A stretch of DNA of 64,000 nucleotides. Origin: Porphyridium purpureum (lineage: Eukaryota > Rhodophyta > Bangiophyceae > Porphyridiales > Porphyridiaceae). A model generated the notes under the pieces. It had not been told where the DNA came from and searched no databases. It worked only from the letters and a program-made list of their open reading frames with translations. Below are positions 39,033 to 50,502 of this stretch, piece by piece. The DNA lies in contig VRMN01000007.1 of the NCBI GenBank assembly GCA_008690995.1, forward strand, positions 620,001 through 684,000. The letters are read 5' to 3'. Both the position numbers and the translations under genes were made by a program. Every line of letters starts with the position of its first letter. The stretch's first letter is position 1.

Positions 39033-39606
39033 TTACTGCGGATTTGTAGGACGCTTGTGACTCACTCGATGGGCCCGCGTGCACCTAACAAGACATCCGT
39101 AGCGATCCCCACCGCTTCACAGCTCCTCCCGAGCTGTCACAACACCAACAAACGAGCAACGCCGAAACCGCAAGGTCCTAGACGCTCTCTTAACCTTCTC
39201 TCTTCACCGACGCTCCTGCCTAAGAAAAGAGTCAAAAAAAGATCTAGCCTCACTCTAGTTCTGTACTTATATACCTCCGTCCGAGGCCTTCCAATTTACG
39301 TCTCAACGCTGGGCCCGCCCCAAATTTGACTTGTTTTGCTTGCGCACAAGCCCACACAGTAACTCCCTCTCCTGAGCTAGGGGGATCAGTCCCAGTCACC
39401 CATCAGGGTCTCAACACGTTCTCCCACTTCTCCACCCACAGCTCAGCCGCTTTACTCACGCTGTGCTCTCACGGGCCCGCGCCTCCGAGACGCCTTCCTC
39501 ATTCCTTGGCAATCCCTCCAGCCGCTTCCTCAAGCTTACGCTTCTTGAGTACGGACCGTTGCAATTCACCTGCGGTGAGACGCTCGCTGAGCTCAGACCC
39601 TGTCAG
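39033..39606 (+). mobile_element. Solo LTR (copy A)
   Basis: A 574-bp sequence nearly the same as 48972-49547 on the other strand, about 85-90 percent by eye. It is flanked by CATCA (39028-39032) and CATCT (39607-39611), an almost perfect 5-bp target duplication. No internal retrotransposon region adjoins it, so it is a solo LTR left by recombination. Family not assigned; likely old. Confidence 0.75.
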
Positions 39607-40316
39607 CATCTCCCGCCGCTGAACAACACGTTCGGCCGGCCATTCAGGCCGTCGGCTTGTATATAGGTACCCGCCGGGGTTACGACCGAGGGCCGCGACC
39701 TCGCCCGTTTAGTCAAAAGTTCACTAGGTGTCGCGAATAAAACGATCGAGAGGGCAGATGGCGCTCGCAGACTTCCGCGCTTTTGCGCCTACACCTATTC
39801 CGCGGCAACGAGAAGGATCGCTGGTGCCCGGCCGCTTAACCTCTTTCACGCTTTGCTTGAAAAACCATAAAGGGCTACTGCATCGAAAATTCGATGCCCA
39901 ACCGGTACTGGGATGCGCTGGAGGTCGCGTATCACACGGATGATCTTTTCGAGTGAGTGATGATACTCTTTGCTCCGCTCCGCTCTACACATTTGGTTGG
40001 ATAAAGTGGAGCCTTCACACAATACGCCGAAGAATACTCTTAAAGCTATGTTACTTGGTCGCACCGTCTGCTCCGCCCGTCCTCCAGGCAATCACATCTG
40101 CTTTCCCATGAATCGTAGCAGATGTGTCCTACGCGTCACTCGCGACATACTCTCACATCATGCACTGAGCTCCCACGTTCAGTCTGCAGCAGAGACACAG
40201 GCGCAACCGTTTCACGCGCCGCCTTGCGCCTGAGTCGGCGCCTGCTATTGGTTGCTTGCCCTTACGAACATAATTGAACCCAAATTCATCACCACGGAGT
40301 GAGCAATTTAGTTCTC
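39607..40316. other. Repeat-flanked DNA of unclear origin
   Basis: No host gene. A perfect 10-bp inverted repeat CACATCTGCT/AGCAGATGTG with a 14-nt loop lies at 40093-40126. Short coding-like minus-strand text at 39846-40091 may belong to the copia fragment next door. Confidence 0.35.
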
Positions 40317-40970
40317 GTGATGCTGTCTGGATTTGAATTTAATCTCATCGGGCGTGCTTGCTTCAATTCCGTCGTCTGCACTTTTGTTCTCTGAGGCACA
40401 GGACGGAGCCATCCTGTCTGCTGTATTGCGCTGCAAATCAGCCGCACTAGCTTCAAACTTTGGACAGACTACAATAATATTTCGCAGGTGACCTTGGAAG
40501 ACGTCAATGCTTGCCGTTTTGGTCAAAATATCAGCCACATTGCTTCGCGTCGGAAAGTGACCGTAGCTGACCAAGCCGTCCTCCTCCACTTCTGCCATCC
40601 AGCGTGCGCTCGCTTTCTGCATCTTGTTAGAGTGAATAAGCGCGTTGCTGTATCCACGCTGCGCTATGCGAATCCCTGCTTCGTTGTCCGATAGTATATT
40701 ATATTGCGGTCATCCTCAATACGTCTCTTCCAGAAACGTCGCAATTAGCAAGATGCCAACCTGCATAGTCATATGCATGACCACCAATTCCGCCTCGGCC
40801 GTCGATGTAGATGTACGTCTCTGCTCACGAGATCCCAGCCCACTAAAAGCTTCTCGGCATCCGATCCGAGCAGCCACAAGATGCACCCAGGCGTACTGCG
40901 CTTTGGGCTAAGATCGGAATCTGCGCGGTATTTGATTTTAATTTCCCGCGAGAATTGAGCGGGCTTCACA
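40317..40970 (-). mobile_element. Ty1/copia fragment, RNase H end
   Basis: Minus-strand text matches the RNase H part of a copia polyprotein (NVADILTK near the C-terminus, SDLSPKRSTPG further upstream). Only this end remains; it is broken. It lies head-to-head with the larger element to the right, so it is a separate insertion. Age not estimated. Confidence 0.65.
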
Positions 40971-41399
40971 CCACTTGCTCTGGTACCGAGAACTTTTCTC
41001 GGGCCGGCTCAACGTATCAAGCTGCTTGAGCAGGAGCACACGCGGACAGGGCAGCGATTCGAGACTCTCGAAAAGGTAGTTGCGATCTACCGCCCATACA
41101 CGAGCGCGGCTCGTAGAGGCGACATACCAGCCGGCGCAGATTAGCCGAGATCGAAGCAGAAGAGCAACACAAGCTGCTCTAGTGAAGCGCGTGCAGGAGA
41201 AGCACGGCGTAGTTGAAGCAGAAAGCTCGCGATGACCAGCGATCGCAAGTAGTGCGTGCACAGGCAAACGGCGCACACGAAACCAGCAGACGCAGCACCA
41301 GGCTCGCTGCGGAGCGACACGCGTACAAGAAGCTCGTTCACCAAGGCACGGAGCGACGGGCATCCCGGGATGGAGTCAGGTCAACGGACCCCCACTAGG

Positions 41400-44300
41400 C
41401 TTTAGCATGAGCGCAGCGCCGTGCTTGCTCGCCACCAGCAGCAGCAGGCCATGTAGGCCGAGCTGCCTGCATACGCCGCTGCACAACAACAGCAGCGGGG
41501 ATCGATGGCTGTCGCACAAAGCAAGCTTGAGTTTACGCGTCAGGCCATGACATAGGAATTCTCTCGCATGTGTGAGGAGTTGGTTCTGCGGCTGCACGAA
41601 GAGCACGCGGAGCTCGCGGCCGAAGTGCACCGCGTCCGGAATGGCGCATACTTGCGTGGAGACCATGGATCTCAAGTCAAGACAGCTCCGATGCCCGCGT
41701 TCCTCCGTGAGCGTGATGCGCTCACTGTCGCATCGTGGTGCGACGCCGCCAAAGGCCAAACCTCGACACAGCTGAGAGAAAAATACCACCTTCGTGGTCG
41801 TCAGTGGGACGAAAACGCAGAGTTAGAATGCGTCCGTGTGTCGGCATCGTTCTTTCACGGAGTCGCAAGGCTCTGGTGGTCCGTGCTGGACCTCAAACCG
41901 GGTCCGATTTGATCAGTTCCCTGAGGCATTCAGACGCGAGTTTGAGCCCAATGCGTCCAGTCAGGTCGCTCGCGACCGCTTTGCCGCGTGCGTGCAGCGT
42001 AATCCTACGATCCAAGAATACGTCAACGACTTTGGCAATTATTTATTGCACCTTCCGTCAGTCAGCAACTCAGAGCACCTGACCAGGTTTGTCCGAGGCC
42101 TGCAGTCCGCAATTCAGACACAAGTGCTTCTCAAGCAAGCTGCAAGTTACCTCGACGCACTGCAAGCCGCAATCGCAATAGATACCGCGTTCCGGCAAAG
42201 CGTTCACGCTTCCGCCTTTGCGGGCAATGGCGTCTCGCCAATGGATTTTGGGTTAGCGCAAGCACCGCGCCGTCTGAGCGGCCGGGCAAAATGGGCCAAG
42301 AAGCGGCCAAACCCACAAACAAAAAGCAAGCGTAAGCCGCCAAGGCCGAACATGCTAAGTCCCGACACCTGCCGTAGCTGCGGTCGTCGCGCACATTGGG
42401 CTATAGACTACACCCAAGAGCTCGGCGCAACGGAGTACGATCTTGGCACGAGCGCCACGAGCGAGCCGGAGTTGATCCGATTACCGGTGTAAATGAACTG
42501 CCACAAAGACCTCGCTGTTGTTAATACTGGTGTGACCGCCACATTTATCTCTCAAGCATTCTGCCGGCGCGTCCACATACCATTCGCGAAATACGGCACC
42601 GATTGACTACGCATCCGACTGGATGATGGGCGCAGTCAGCCGATCAACGGCAAAGCCTCGTTCTTTCTTGTTGCGCCGGCTGCAGTCCACGAGAGCATCG
42701 ATACAAGGGTCCACAAAGGGCAACACGACCTGATATTGGGTCTGGACTGGCTCGTCACGCACAAAATGAAGATGCAGCTAGCTGACAAGAAGTTGCAAGA
42801 GGCGTGTTCTACGGCTGTGAGCACAAGGAACGGAGAAAACCACGACAAAGAAATCATACTGGAGTGTGCAGCCGTCAGCGGGCCCAACCAGCATGCACCC
42901 CGCGCAATCGAACCAGCGCTCGAGGAAGAGCATGAAGTGCTCTGCATGCCCGCAAGGGCCGACTGTGAAGCGTGCCAGGCAGCGAAGTTGAAGCTTCTTC
43001 GCGCGCCACAAAAGAAATAAACTCCCCTTTTCGCGGAGTCCAATGATGTCGTGTCCGTCGACTTGGTCGACCCCACAGAAACAGGCATCTGCGGCACGCG
43101 ATGATTGTTGGCCCATTGCGACGCCGTCACTGGATGGTTCGTTGTTGCGCCGCCGGCTAACAAAACCACAGAGAGTGCCTTGACGGCGCTTATTGAGATT
43201 AGCGCGCCCACGGCTGGCCGTGTCTTTTGAAAAGCGACGACGGCCGCAAATTCCAAGGTGTTTTCGAGTCGGCGCTGAAGGGCAACTTAGTCGGTCACGA
43301 AGTCGGGCTCGCATATCGTCCCAACATGCATACTACCCACGACCGGTTCATCGCGAGTTGAATGCAGGCATCCGCGCGCTGCTTGTCGCCGCAGGCTGTT
43401 TTGCATCCTGGTACGCGTACGCTACGCAGTATTGCGCCGCAGCCCGCAACGTCGCATGGAAAGGCATGAGCGGCGTGACGCCGAACGCCCCGCGATACGC
43501 TCTCACGTGGTGCTGCGAGCTCCCGCGGTTCGGGCGCGGAGTCTCTGTCATATCGACGGATCGCGCAAAGTACGATCCGACGAGCGTGTTCACCTTCGTC
43601 ATCAGTGTCCGCTTGCCCTCCCGAACAAACTCGCGCACCCAACTCACACTCCTCGTCGCTCCCTACGCCAACCTCCGTCCTCCGACAGCAAGGTGGGTAG
43701 GAGAGTGGTCCTCATCTACAACCGTCTTTCCTAAAAGGACCGCCGGTTAGAGGTGGATGTGGCGGCGCGTGCAATGCCTGCATGAAAAGCCATGAATGAT
43801 CTCGCGGAGGTTCAATTGCCCGAGCGCGCTCGCTCAATGCAGCTCGAGGGCGAATAGTAGGAGGATGATGCACCGGATGTGCAGGAATAAGAAGCGGCGG
43901 CTGCAGCAGAGCAGCTCAGCGGAAAACGCAAGCACCGCGTCTGGAGCGTGGAGATGAACAATGCGCTCACCGCTGGGTACGAAGCATACGCGGCCAGTTG
44001 GACGCAAATCAGCGAAAAGGGCGGCGTGTTGTTGGAAGGAATCAGCAGCAAGGATTTGCGATCGCACGCGGTGGTCATCGGGCTGCTTGGCCCACAGGCC
44101 ACGAGGCTGAATGAGCACCAACGCGGCAAGGTGATAAACCTGCGCGCGGCACATGGTGCTGAACGTGACGTAGGTGGTGCAGGAAGCGCAGCAACCGGGT
44201 GCGGAACACTCTGCGCAGTCGGCTCACGAGGCACGACTGACGCACAAGAAGCCGTCGCGCGAAGGTCATCGTGGCGCGCAAGGCGCAATCGAAGCGGACC

Positions 44301-46314
44301 TCGGCGCGGCCAAAGTCGTGGCGTTCGACGCACATGCGCGAGTCGAAGCAGGTCGCACAACCTTCGAAAAGGAGATGCGCATGCTCATCGCGAGCGACGC
44401 CCTGCCGTTCCACAAAGCACTTGGGTGAGATGAGGCTGCGCGCGTCGCGCAAATCAGATTCGTTTACTTGAAGGCCATCATGGCGATCAAGAATAGCGAG
44501 ATGCCAGCAGAGCACCGCATCTTGAAGTGCTGAGTGGTGGCCCAGGGCTGCTACATCACGAATTCGGCCGGGCGCCGCGCGCTATCGGAGATACCGCTCT
44601 TCGATCGAACGCCAGGTTTTCCGAGCATCCGGACAGCAATCTCACTTGCACTACACGCGCATGGGGAAGCAGCCGATGCACTGCTCTTCGACATTGGTGC
44701 TGCATACGTATATGCGTCGCTCCGTGGAAACCCCGCGTTCGCTCGTCTCAAGTCGCTCGTCCCGTTTCTTGATGGCGTGGTCGCGCGCCAAGATTTGCGC
44801 AAAATTGAAGGCCTGCGAGACCCGGTGGTCCCATTGCTGATAGTGCTATACGGACTACCGCGCTTAGGGTTCGATTATTCAGCTCACGCGCACGGGAAGC
44901 TGTGCGCCGCCCATTGGAAGGAGTCAGCATTGGATAAGATTGTCTCTTGGCGAACAAGAGCTGACGTACATACGCAGCTCGTGATCTACATTGACGACGG
45001 GGCGATCCTGGGCACGACGGAGTCGGTGAGAGAGGCGATGCGCGAAGTTGTTCGTATGTTCAGGATCACCAAGAGCGCGCAGTGGCTCTCAAAAAGCACG
45101 CGCGCGCATCCCATTCACAACCTCGGTGAAAATATCTATAGTGAGGAGGACGCTTGGGTGTTGAAAAGCGGCGAATAAGCCCCGTGCATATCCGCGGCAC
45201 GCAAACGAGGGTGCGCGAGAGTATCGCTGTTATCACCTCGCATTGTAGAGAGTGGCGTGGCGAATAAAAGTCCGCCAGAGGTGCTTACATACCTGGGCAA
45301 GCTCATGTGGCTCGTCAAAACCAACCGCCCCGATCTCGCACACGCCGTGGCCATGATCGCGCGCTACGCGGATTGCTGGTCAACTGATTTTGAACGCGCC
45401 ATCAGCGATATGCTCGCATACGTATGCGACGGTCTACTCGAGACACACCGAGGACTACAACGGCAACATGCACAGACAAACCGAATTACCACTTCACTCA
45501 ATCTTGTCTCTCTTTTTGTCAAGTTAAGATTGCCGCCGAGAAGCGGCGACGCTTGAACTGAAGTAGGACCCTAGAGATCACTGGTATCCCTCAATTATAT
45601 TGAGGGTTGTCGCTGTACCAGGTGGTATAGCGACCAGGTAGCAAATGGTGAATTGTTCCGGTGCAACACCTAGCCAAACACGCTGATGCGAGCCTGCGAT
45701 ACTCGGTGCCGCAAGTGAGGAGTTGCGATGTCAACATTGTTTGTTACGTGGATTCGGACCTAGATCTCGGCCGCTCGATGAGCGGCACGATCCCCTTTTT
45801 GTCATCCGGCGACACGCGCCACTTAATCGAGTGGTCCAGCCGACGCCAGAGGCGCTTTGCAACCTCTACCGCGGAGTCTAAATTGGTCGCCCTTCACAGC
45901 ACGAAGCATAGCGCGTTGTTTCCGGCCGCCCGTTTCATTGAAAACGTGCACCGGCGGTGGCCTCGAGCTACGGTGTGTTACGATAATGAGGCCGCGCTAG
46001 GCGCGGTCGCCGGAGCATTCAGCCCGGCGCTGATCCGCGCCACCAAGACCCAGAAGACCAGGCTCTCTTGGCTCCATGAACCCCGCTGCAAAGAGTTGGT
46101 CGCCTTTGACCTCGTGCCCACGCGGGTCAACGTGGCCGATCCGCTCACAAAAGCGCTGAGCGCCGATGTCTTCCGCGACCATGCCCGCGCGTGGGGCTTT
46201 TCGCTGCCCGTTCTCTCCCGTTGCGCGAACGAGTCGCGCTCAGTCGGGAGGACAGAGCCGCCGCGCGTCCCTATTCAGCATTTGTCCGGGTGTGACCAGA
46301 AGCACCTCTTTTGA
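41400..46314 (+). mobile_element. LTR retrotransposon fossil with Ty1/copia gene order
   Basis: Parts can be read in the order gag (about 41570-42490, ending in a CCHC-like knuckle), retropepsin (about 42510-42780), integrase with its zinc-binding head (about 42930-43530), reverse transcriptase with a YIDD box (about 44530-45450) and RNase H (about 45660-46200). Integrase before reverse transcriptase is the Ty1/copia order. The element is broken, with probably ten or more breaks, and I could not find its LTRs. It is therefore old, without a datable LTR pair. Confidence 0.75.
45532..45634. repeat. Three hairpins inside the retroelement fossil
   Basis: GCCGC/GCGGC (45532-45547), CCCTCAAT/ATTGAGGG with a 3-nt loop (45588-45606) and GTCGCT..TACCA/TGGTA..AGCGAC (45609-45634) lie within about 100 bp, between the reverse transcriptase and RNase H parts. 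This may be a small inserted element. Confidence 0.55.
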
Positions 46315-48347
46315 TAGTATGATGGTGTGGCTATTTCAGAGCTGTACACCCCCAGGATAGAACTTTTCGTTATGAAACCGTTTAGCGCATGCGACATGAG
46401 ATAAGGTTGAGAGGGCGCGTGATTGGGGGTCAACCTGTACCCCGGTGTTACGCTCCGGTAAGCGGAGCTGCTGCATGCCTGACGACGGCCGTCGACGACG
46501 GCATGACACAGGTATATAAGCAAAGCACTTCACCATTGCCATAGGCACAACCATTTAACTTTAACGTAGAGAGATTCAGGAGCACAGACTAAACATTTAA
46601 TTCAATATCGAAATAGTTTTGGTCTTTCGGCATTGAGAATCGGTTCATTGCTTCACCACGTGTACGAAGCCTCCCACCTCTAAGGCTTTCTTGGAGCGCA
46701 CTGTAGGGAAGGGCACAATGCCATTCGAGAAGTCCTTTAAATTGATACTTGGAATTAAGGGATGGGACATTGTAAAGAAAGAGATGCCGTACGAAGTTAT
46801 GAAGAACAACACATCTGATAAGTCACCGGAGATATGCGAGGTGAAGTTTGAAAATCTGCAGCCACTTTACTGCACAAACTTGTAGCTGGTAATGCTTTTC
46901 CTCGTTCTGGTGTCGCAAATTTTCCGGGTCAGTGCTGTGTGCAGTGCTTCCAATTTTCCGCTGAAGCAAGTAACTTCATCTTCTCCAGCGCATTTGCTCG
47001 CATTGATGACATGCGCACACAAGAGTCCTGAGCTGAGCGTCCGGTCGTGTGTTAAGTGATGCTTCCTCTTCCAGAGGCAAGCAAGTATTAGGCCTGTCAT
47101 AACATAGATATCAAAACAATCCAAGACGGAACCTAGCAGCGTGGGCACAGTTTCGAAACCTGTCGCTTCAGTTACAGGTGCAGTCCCTTCTGGACGAACT
47201 GAAAGCCACTTGGTTCAAACCGTTGGAGCGGCGTTTCGTACACACAGCCAAAAGAGTTTGTGAAACTCATATGTTTATGCAACTCCTCTGCAGGTTTGTT
47301 TCATGGGTACAAGATGTATTAGGTGCTCAGCCTGGGTGCATTGTCATGGCATTGTGGTTCACAATATCAAGCTGATTCCGCAAATTGCACTAAGCACGCG
47401 ATACTCCGCGGATGCTCTCAAGCAAAAGTGCGCTGTAGATGCTCATACAAGTGACTCGCAGGCTTCTTTTAAGTGCACTAGTGTGAGAGAAAGTATCTCG
47501 TTCAAATTTGGACATGAATGCCTTTATTGTGTACTGGAAGACGATGACGCGGCGATACCATTTCTTGTCCCCGAAGGCCTCAGTACTGAGATATTGCATG
47601 CTGGCATTACAAGTTCAAATGCCGTTCAAAGTCACGCACTACTAATTCGTGAAAGCGAGTTTAAGTCAGCGGAACATCGTGATTCTTTGGTTCAATCGTG
47701 AAGTCATCATACAGAAAACCCGCGAGTCCGCATTTGGGCGATGTTTTTCGCGATCGAATTAAGTCAAATCTTCTTAATTATCGGCGTTTCAACATCAGTG
47801 GCATGAAGTATGCAAATCAGAGAGCTTAAAGATCATAAAAAAGAAAGACCACTGGTTATTCTTCACAGTGTTTACAAATCTGTTTAGAGGTTTCAAGTTT
47901 TGCGGAAGAAGTTTAAATGGCACACAAAGGGAAGTATCGTGCGTGATGATGTGAAAGAGGCGTATCCCGCCTCAAGATTCGCGTACGGACGCGCACAGAC
48001 GCCAGCGGCGAGCCGCGAGCGGCGAGCGGCGCGGCGGACGAGTCGCAGAGGGAAGCGGCGCCTGTGCCAGAGCCTTCTTCGGCACAGCGATGGCGAGCGA
48101 ATAGGGTTGATGACCAGGAGGAAGCGAAACCGTTCTGGTCAGAAGGAACGGCTGCCACCTCAGCGTTGACCTGGTCGCCAACCGTAGCCGCGTCGAAAGA
48201 GTACGCGGACGGCGCATTCTGCTCGCGCACAAAATCGACGTGGTTTCGTGTGCAAGGAAGCGGTGGCCGGTCGGCGTATGACGGGTCAGCTCATCAGTCC
48301 TACCAGTAGCCTGGCCACGAACATCGGTAGGGGACCAGCTGCCGGAG
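46315..48347. other. AT-richer DNA with unknown short frames
   Basis: Composition drops well below that of the host genes. Coding-like frames without ATG or family are at 46635-46885 (KSFKLILGIKGWDIVKKEM), about 47178-47375 and 47303-47701. The last 300 bp (about 48064-48309) may belong to the Fanzor relic that follows. Likely further mobile DNA. Confidence 0.4.
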
Positions 48348-48966
48348 ATGCGGGTAACCGCAGATGGGTGTTTACAGCTGCCTTGTGACAAGAAAATGGA
48401 GGCGGTTGAAAAGCTCGGCGAAGCTGTAATTGCCTCGAAAGTCAAGGTGAATCCTTTCCGCCGAGTAAACCAGCAGCGTATACTTCAGCTGTTCGGTGCT
48501 GCTCGATGGAAGTATAACACTGTGTTGCGCTCCTAAACAGTCCAAAGGCGGACGCAGACCGGCAAAGGGGTGGAAACACGCTAAGCCCGGTACAGTATCT
48601 GCGGTTTCGCGTGGTGAAAAGCAGCAGTGATCACGTTGCTGCCAACGCGTGGCTCAGGTCCATTTCATATGGCATTCGGAATGGCACGTGTGCGGATGCA
48701 ATTGTGGCGATTCAAGCATGCCTCGGCAATTTGGCGGCGGGAAATGCATCGCATTTCAGGCTCGCTTTTTGGTCGCGAACGGCTCACAAAAAAGAGTCGA
48801 TTTATATTCGCAAACAGAGGGTTGAGCAACACGCGGACTGTGTTTTTCTTTCGCTCCCGTTGGCCGAACCTGTGCGGTTGTAGACAGATCGAGGTGTCGG
48901 TGTGTCGCACGGGCCCATTATTTTGGACTACCGCCTACATCGAACACGAACGAAGTTGTATTTGCG
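48348..48966 (+). pseudogene. Fanzor (eukaryotic TnpB-like) nuclease, N-terminal relic
   Basis: The frame at 48348-48536 ends QQRILQLFGAARWKYNTVL, the OrfB/TnpB N-terminal helix-turn-helix signature (xxQxxxLxxxFGAARWxYNxxL), preceded by a short basic strand (SKVKVNPFRRV). After a broken stretch, the frame at 48611-48883 continues with the next conserved block: ANAWLRSISYGIRNGTCADA and then GNASHFRLAFWSRTAHKK and ESIYIRK. This matches the PxxIRxxAxxDxxxA..N and FxxxFxSRxxxxxSIxI text of Fanzor/TnpB. A stop and a frame change separate the blocks. An LTR insertion follows at 48967. Fanzors are RNA-guided DNA nucleases carried on eukaryotic transposons; this copy is dead. Confidence 0.65.
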
Positions 48967-48971
48967 CATAC

Positions 48972-49547
48972 TTGTAAAGGTTTCAGCTGAGCAAGTGTCT
49001 CGCCGCAGGTGTATTGCCCTGGTCCGTACTCAAGAAGCGTAAGCTTGAAGAAGCGGCTGAAGGGATTATCAAGGAATGAGGAAGGCGTCCCGGAGACGCG
49101 GGCTCGTGAGAGTACAGCGTGAGTAAAGCGGCTAAGCTGTTGGTGGAGAAGTGGGAGAACGTGTTGAGACCCTGATGGGTGACTGGGACTGATCTCCCTA
49201 GCTCAGGAGAGGGAGTTACTGTGTGGGCTTGTGCGCAAGCAAAACAAGTCAAATTTGGGGCGGGCCCAGCGTTGAGACGTAAATTGGAAGGCCTCGGACG
49301 GAGGTACATAAATGCAGGACTAGAGTGAGGCTAGATCTTCTTTGACTCCTTTTTTGGGCAATGCGTTGGTGGGGAGAGAGAGGGCAAAACAGTTTCTGGG
49401 ACCTTGCGCTTTCGGCGTTGCTCGTTTGTTGGTGTTGTGACTGCTCTGGAGGAGCTGTGAAGCGGTGGGGATCAGTAAATGCGTCTCGTTTGGTGCACAC
49501 GTGTCCATTGAGTTTTTAGTCGCGAGCGTCTTAGAAATTCGCGGTCA
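48972..49547 (-). mobile_element. Solo LTR (copy B) with perfect target duplication
   Basis: A 576-bp copy of the LTR at 39033-39606 in the opposite orientation, flanked by a perfect CATAC duplication (48967-48971 and 49548-49552). No internal region is present. Its insertion truncates or splits the Fanzor relic. The clean duplication suggests it is younger than the other fossils here. Confidence 0.8.
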
Positions 49548-49552
49548 CATAC

Positions 49553-50502
49553 ATTCAGTACACTCAACAACTGGCCCTCTGCGCAGCCGCTAAACTGAGA
49601 CCTGCATCAGGTCGCTCGCAACAGCTGAGCATTTGGGCTTTAATTAAAGGGCGGCACTTGCTTTCAGGACTTTAAAAGCCAAAAAGCGCAATAGCTTTTG
49701 CGAAAAAGTCAGGCTTCTCTGGAAACCTGGAGAAAAGGAACGATTTTCAGTGATAATTTCACCATTAGACGGCTGTTAAAGTGACCTTGGCAGGTTTTCA
49801 GATGGTGCGTTAATTCTATCTCAATGTCAGAAACTGGTCGCAATGCTCGCAGACGTACCACCAAATCCCTGTCAAGCACTGCCAAAACGTACCATCATCG
49901 CCTGGATCCAAATGTATCACAAAACGGTTGCGCCTTCACTGAAGGCCCGTCGATCATGGATACTTTTTACTTGTACGGCCCAGCTGTGAAGGGCTCGAGG
50001 TCGAAAGCGATATAATCGTCCAGGAAAAGTAGCGTACCATCCAATGGACGGAAGCGATGAAACATTGGGCGACAAGATGTTTGACTTGTGATCTCGGCGA
50101 GGGCTACGAATGCAGATGGCCGACAGCACGCAACAGGCGACATCTGTAGCGAATTATGGCAAATCGCCCGTGCTTCCATGATGTAAAAGCAGGGAGCTGT
50201 AAAAGCACGGCTACGGAAGCACCACGCCGACTTGGATTTTGATTTCAGGTGGATGGTTTCGGCAGAGAGGTCATACTATAAACGGTGCTTCCATACCCAC
50301 ACTTGGGTTTCTCAAATCATTCAGCCATTTTTCTTTGCGCAATGCATGGAAACGCACAAAGTCTCCGTGGAAGATCTCTTTTTTCTGCTGACGGTCCTTG
50401 ATTCTTCATTTTTCAAAACCGCCAAGATCCTCGCTTTAAACTTAGTCTCGGAGATGCAGACGGATAACCTACTTTAATACCTCCGCACGCCCAAGCAGAC
50501 AC
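49553..50502. other. AT-rich DNA between the LTR and the Tc1 element
   Basis: A plus-strand frame at 50232-50477 without ATG reads as protein (FFFAQCMETHKVSVEDLFFLL) and is faintly like IS1595-type transposase zinc-ribbon regions, but this is too weak to call. Otherwise nothing seen. Confidence 0.35.

Noticed and set aside
39033-49547. One large element bounded by terminal inverted repeats
   Set aside because: The two repeats are LTR-like, each has its own 5-bp duplication, and the contents belong to several unrelated elements.
50232-50477. IS1595-like transposase
   Set aside because: Similarity is only to a general hydrophobic-helix pattern; no Cys pairs or catalytic residues can be placed.
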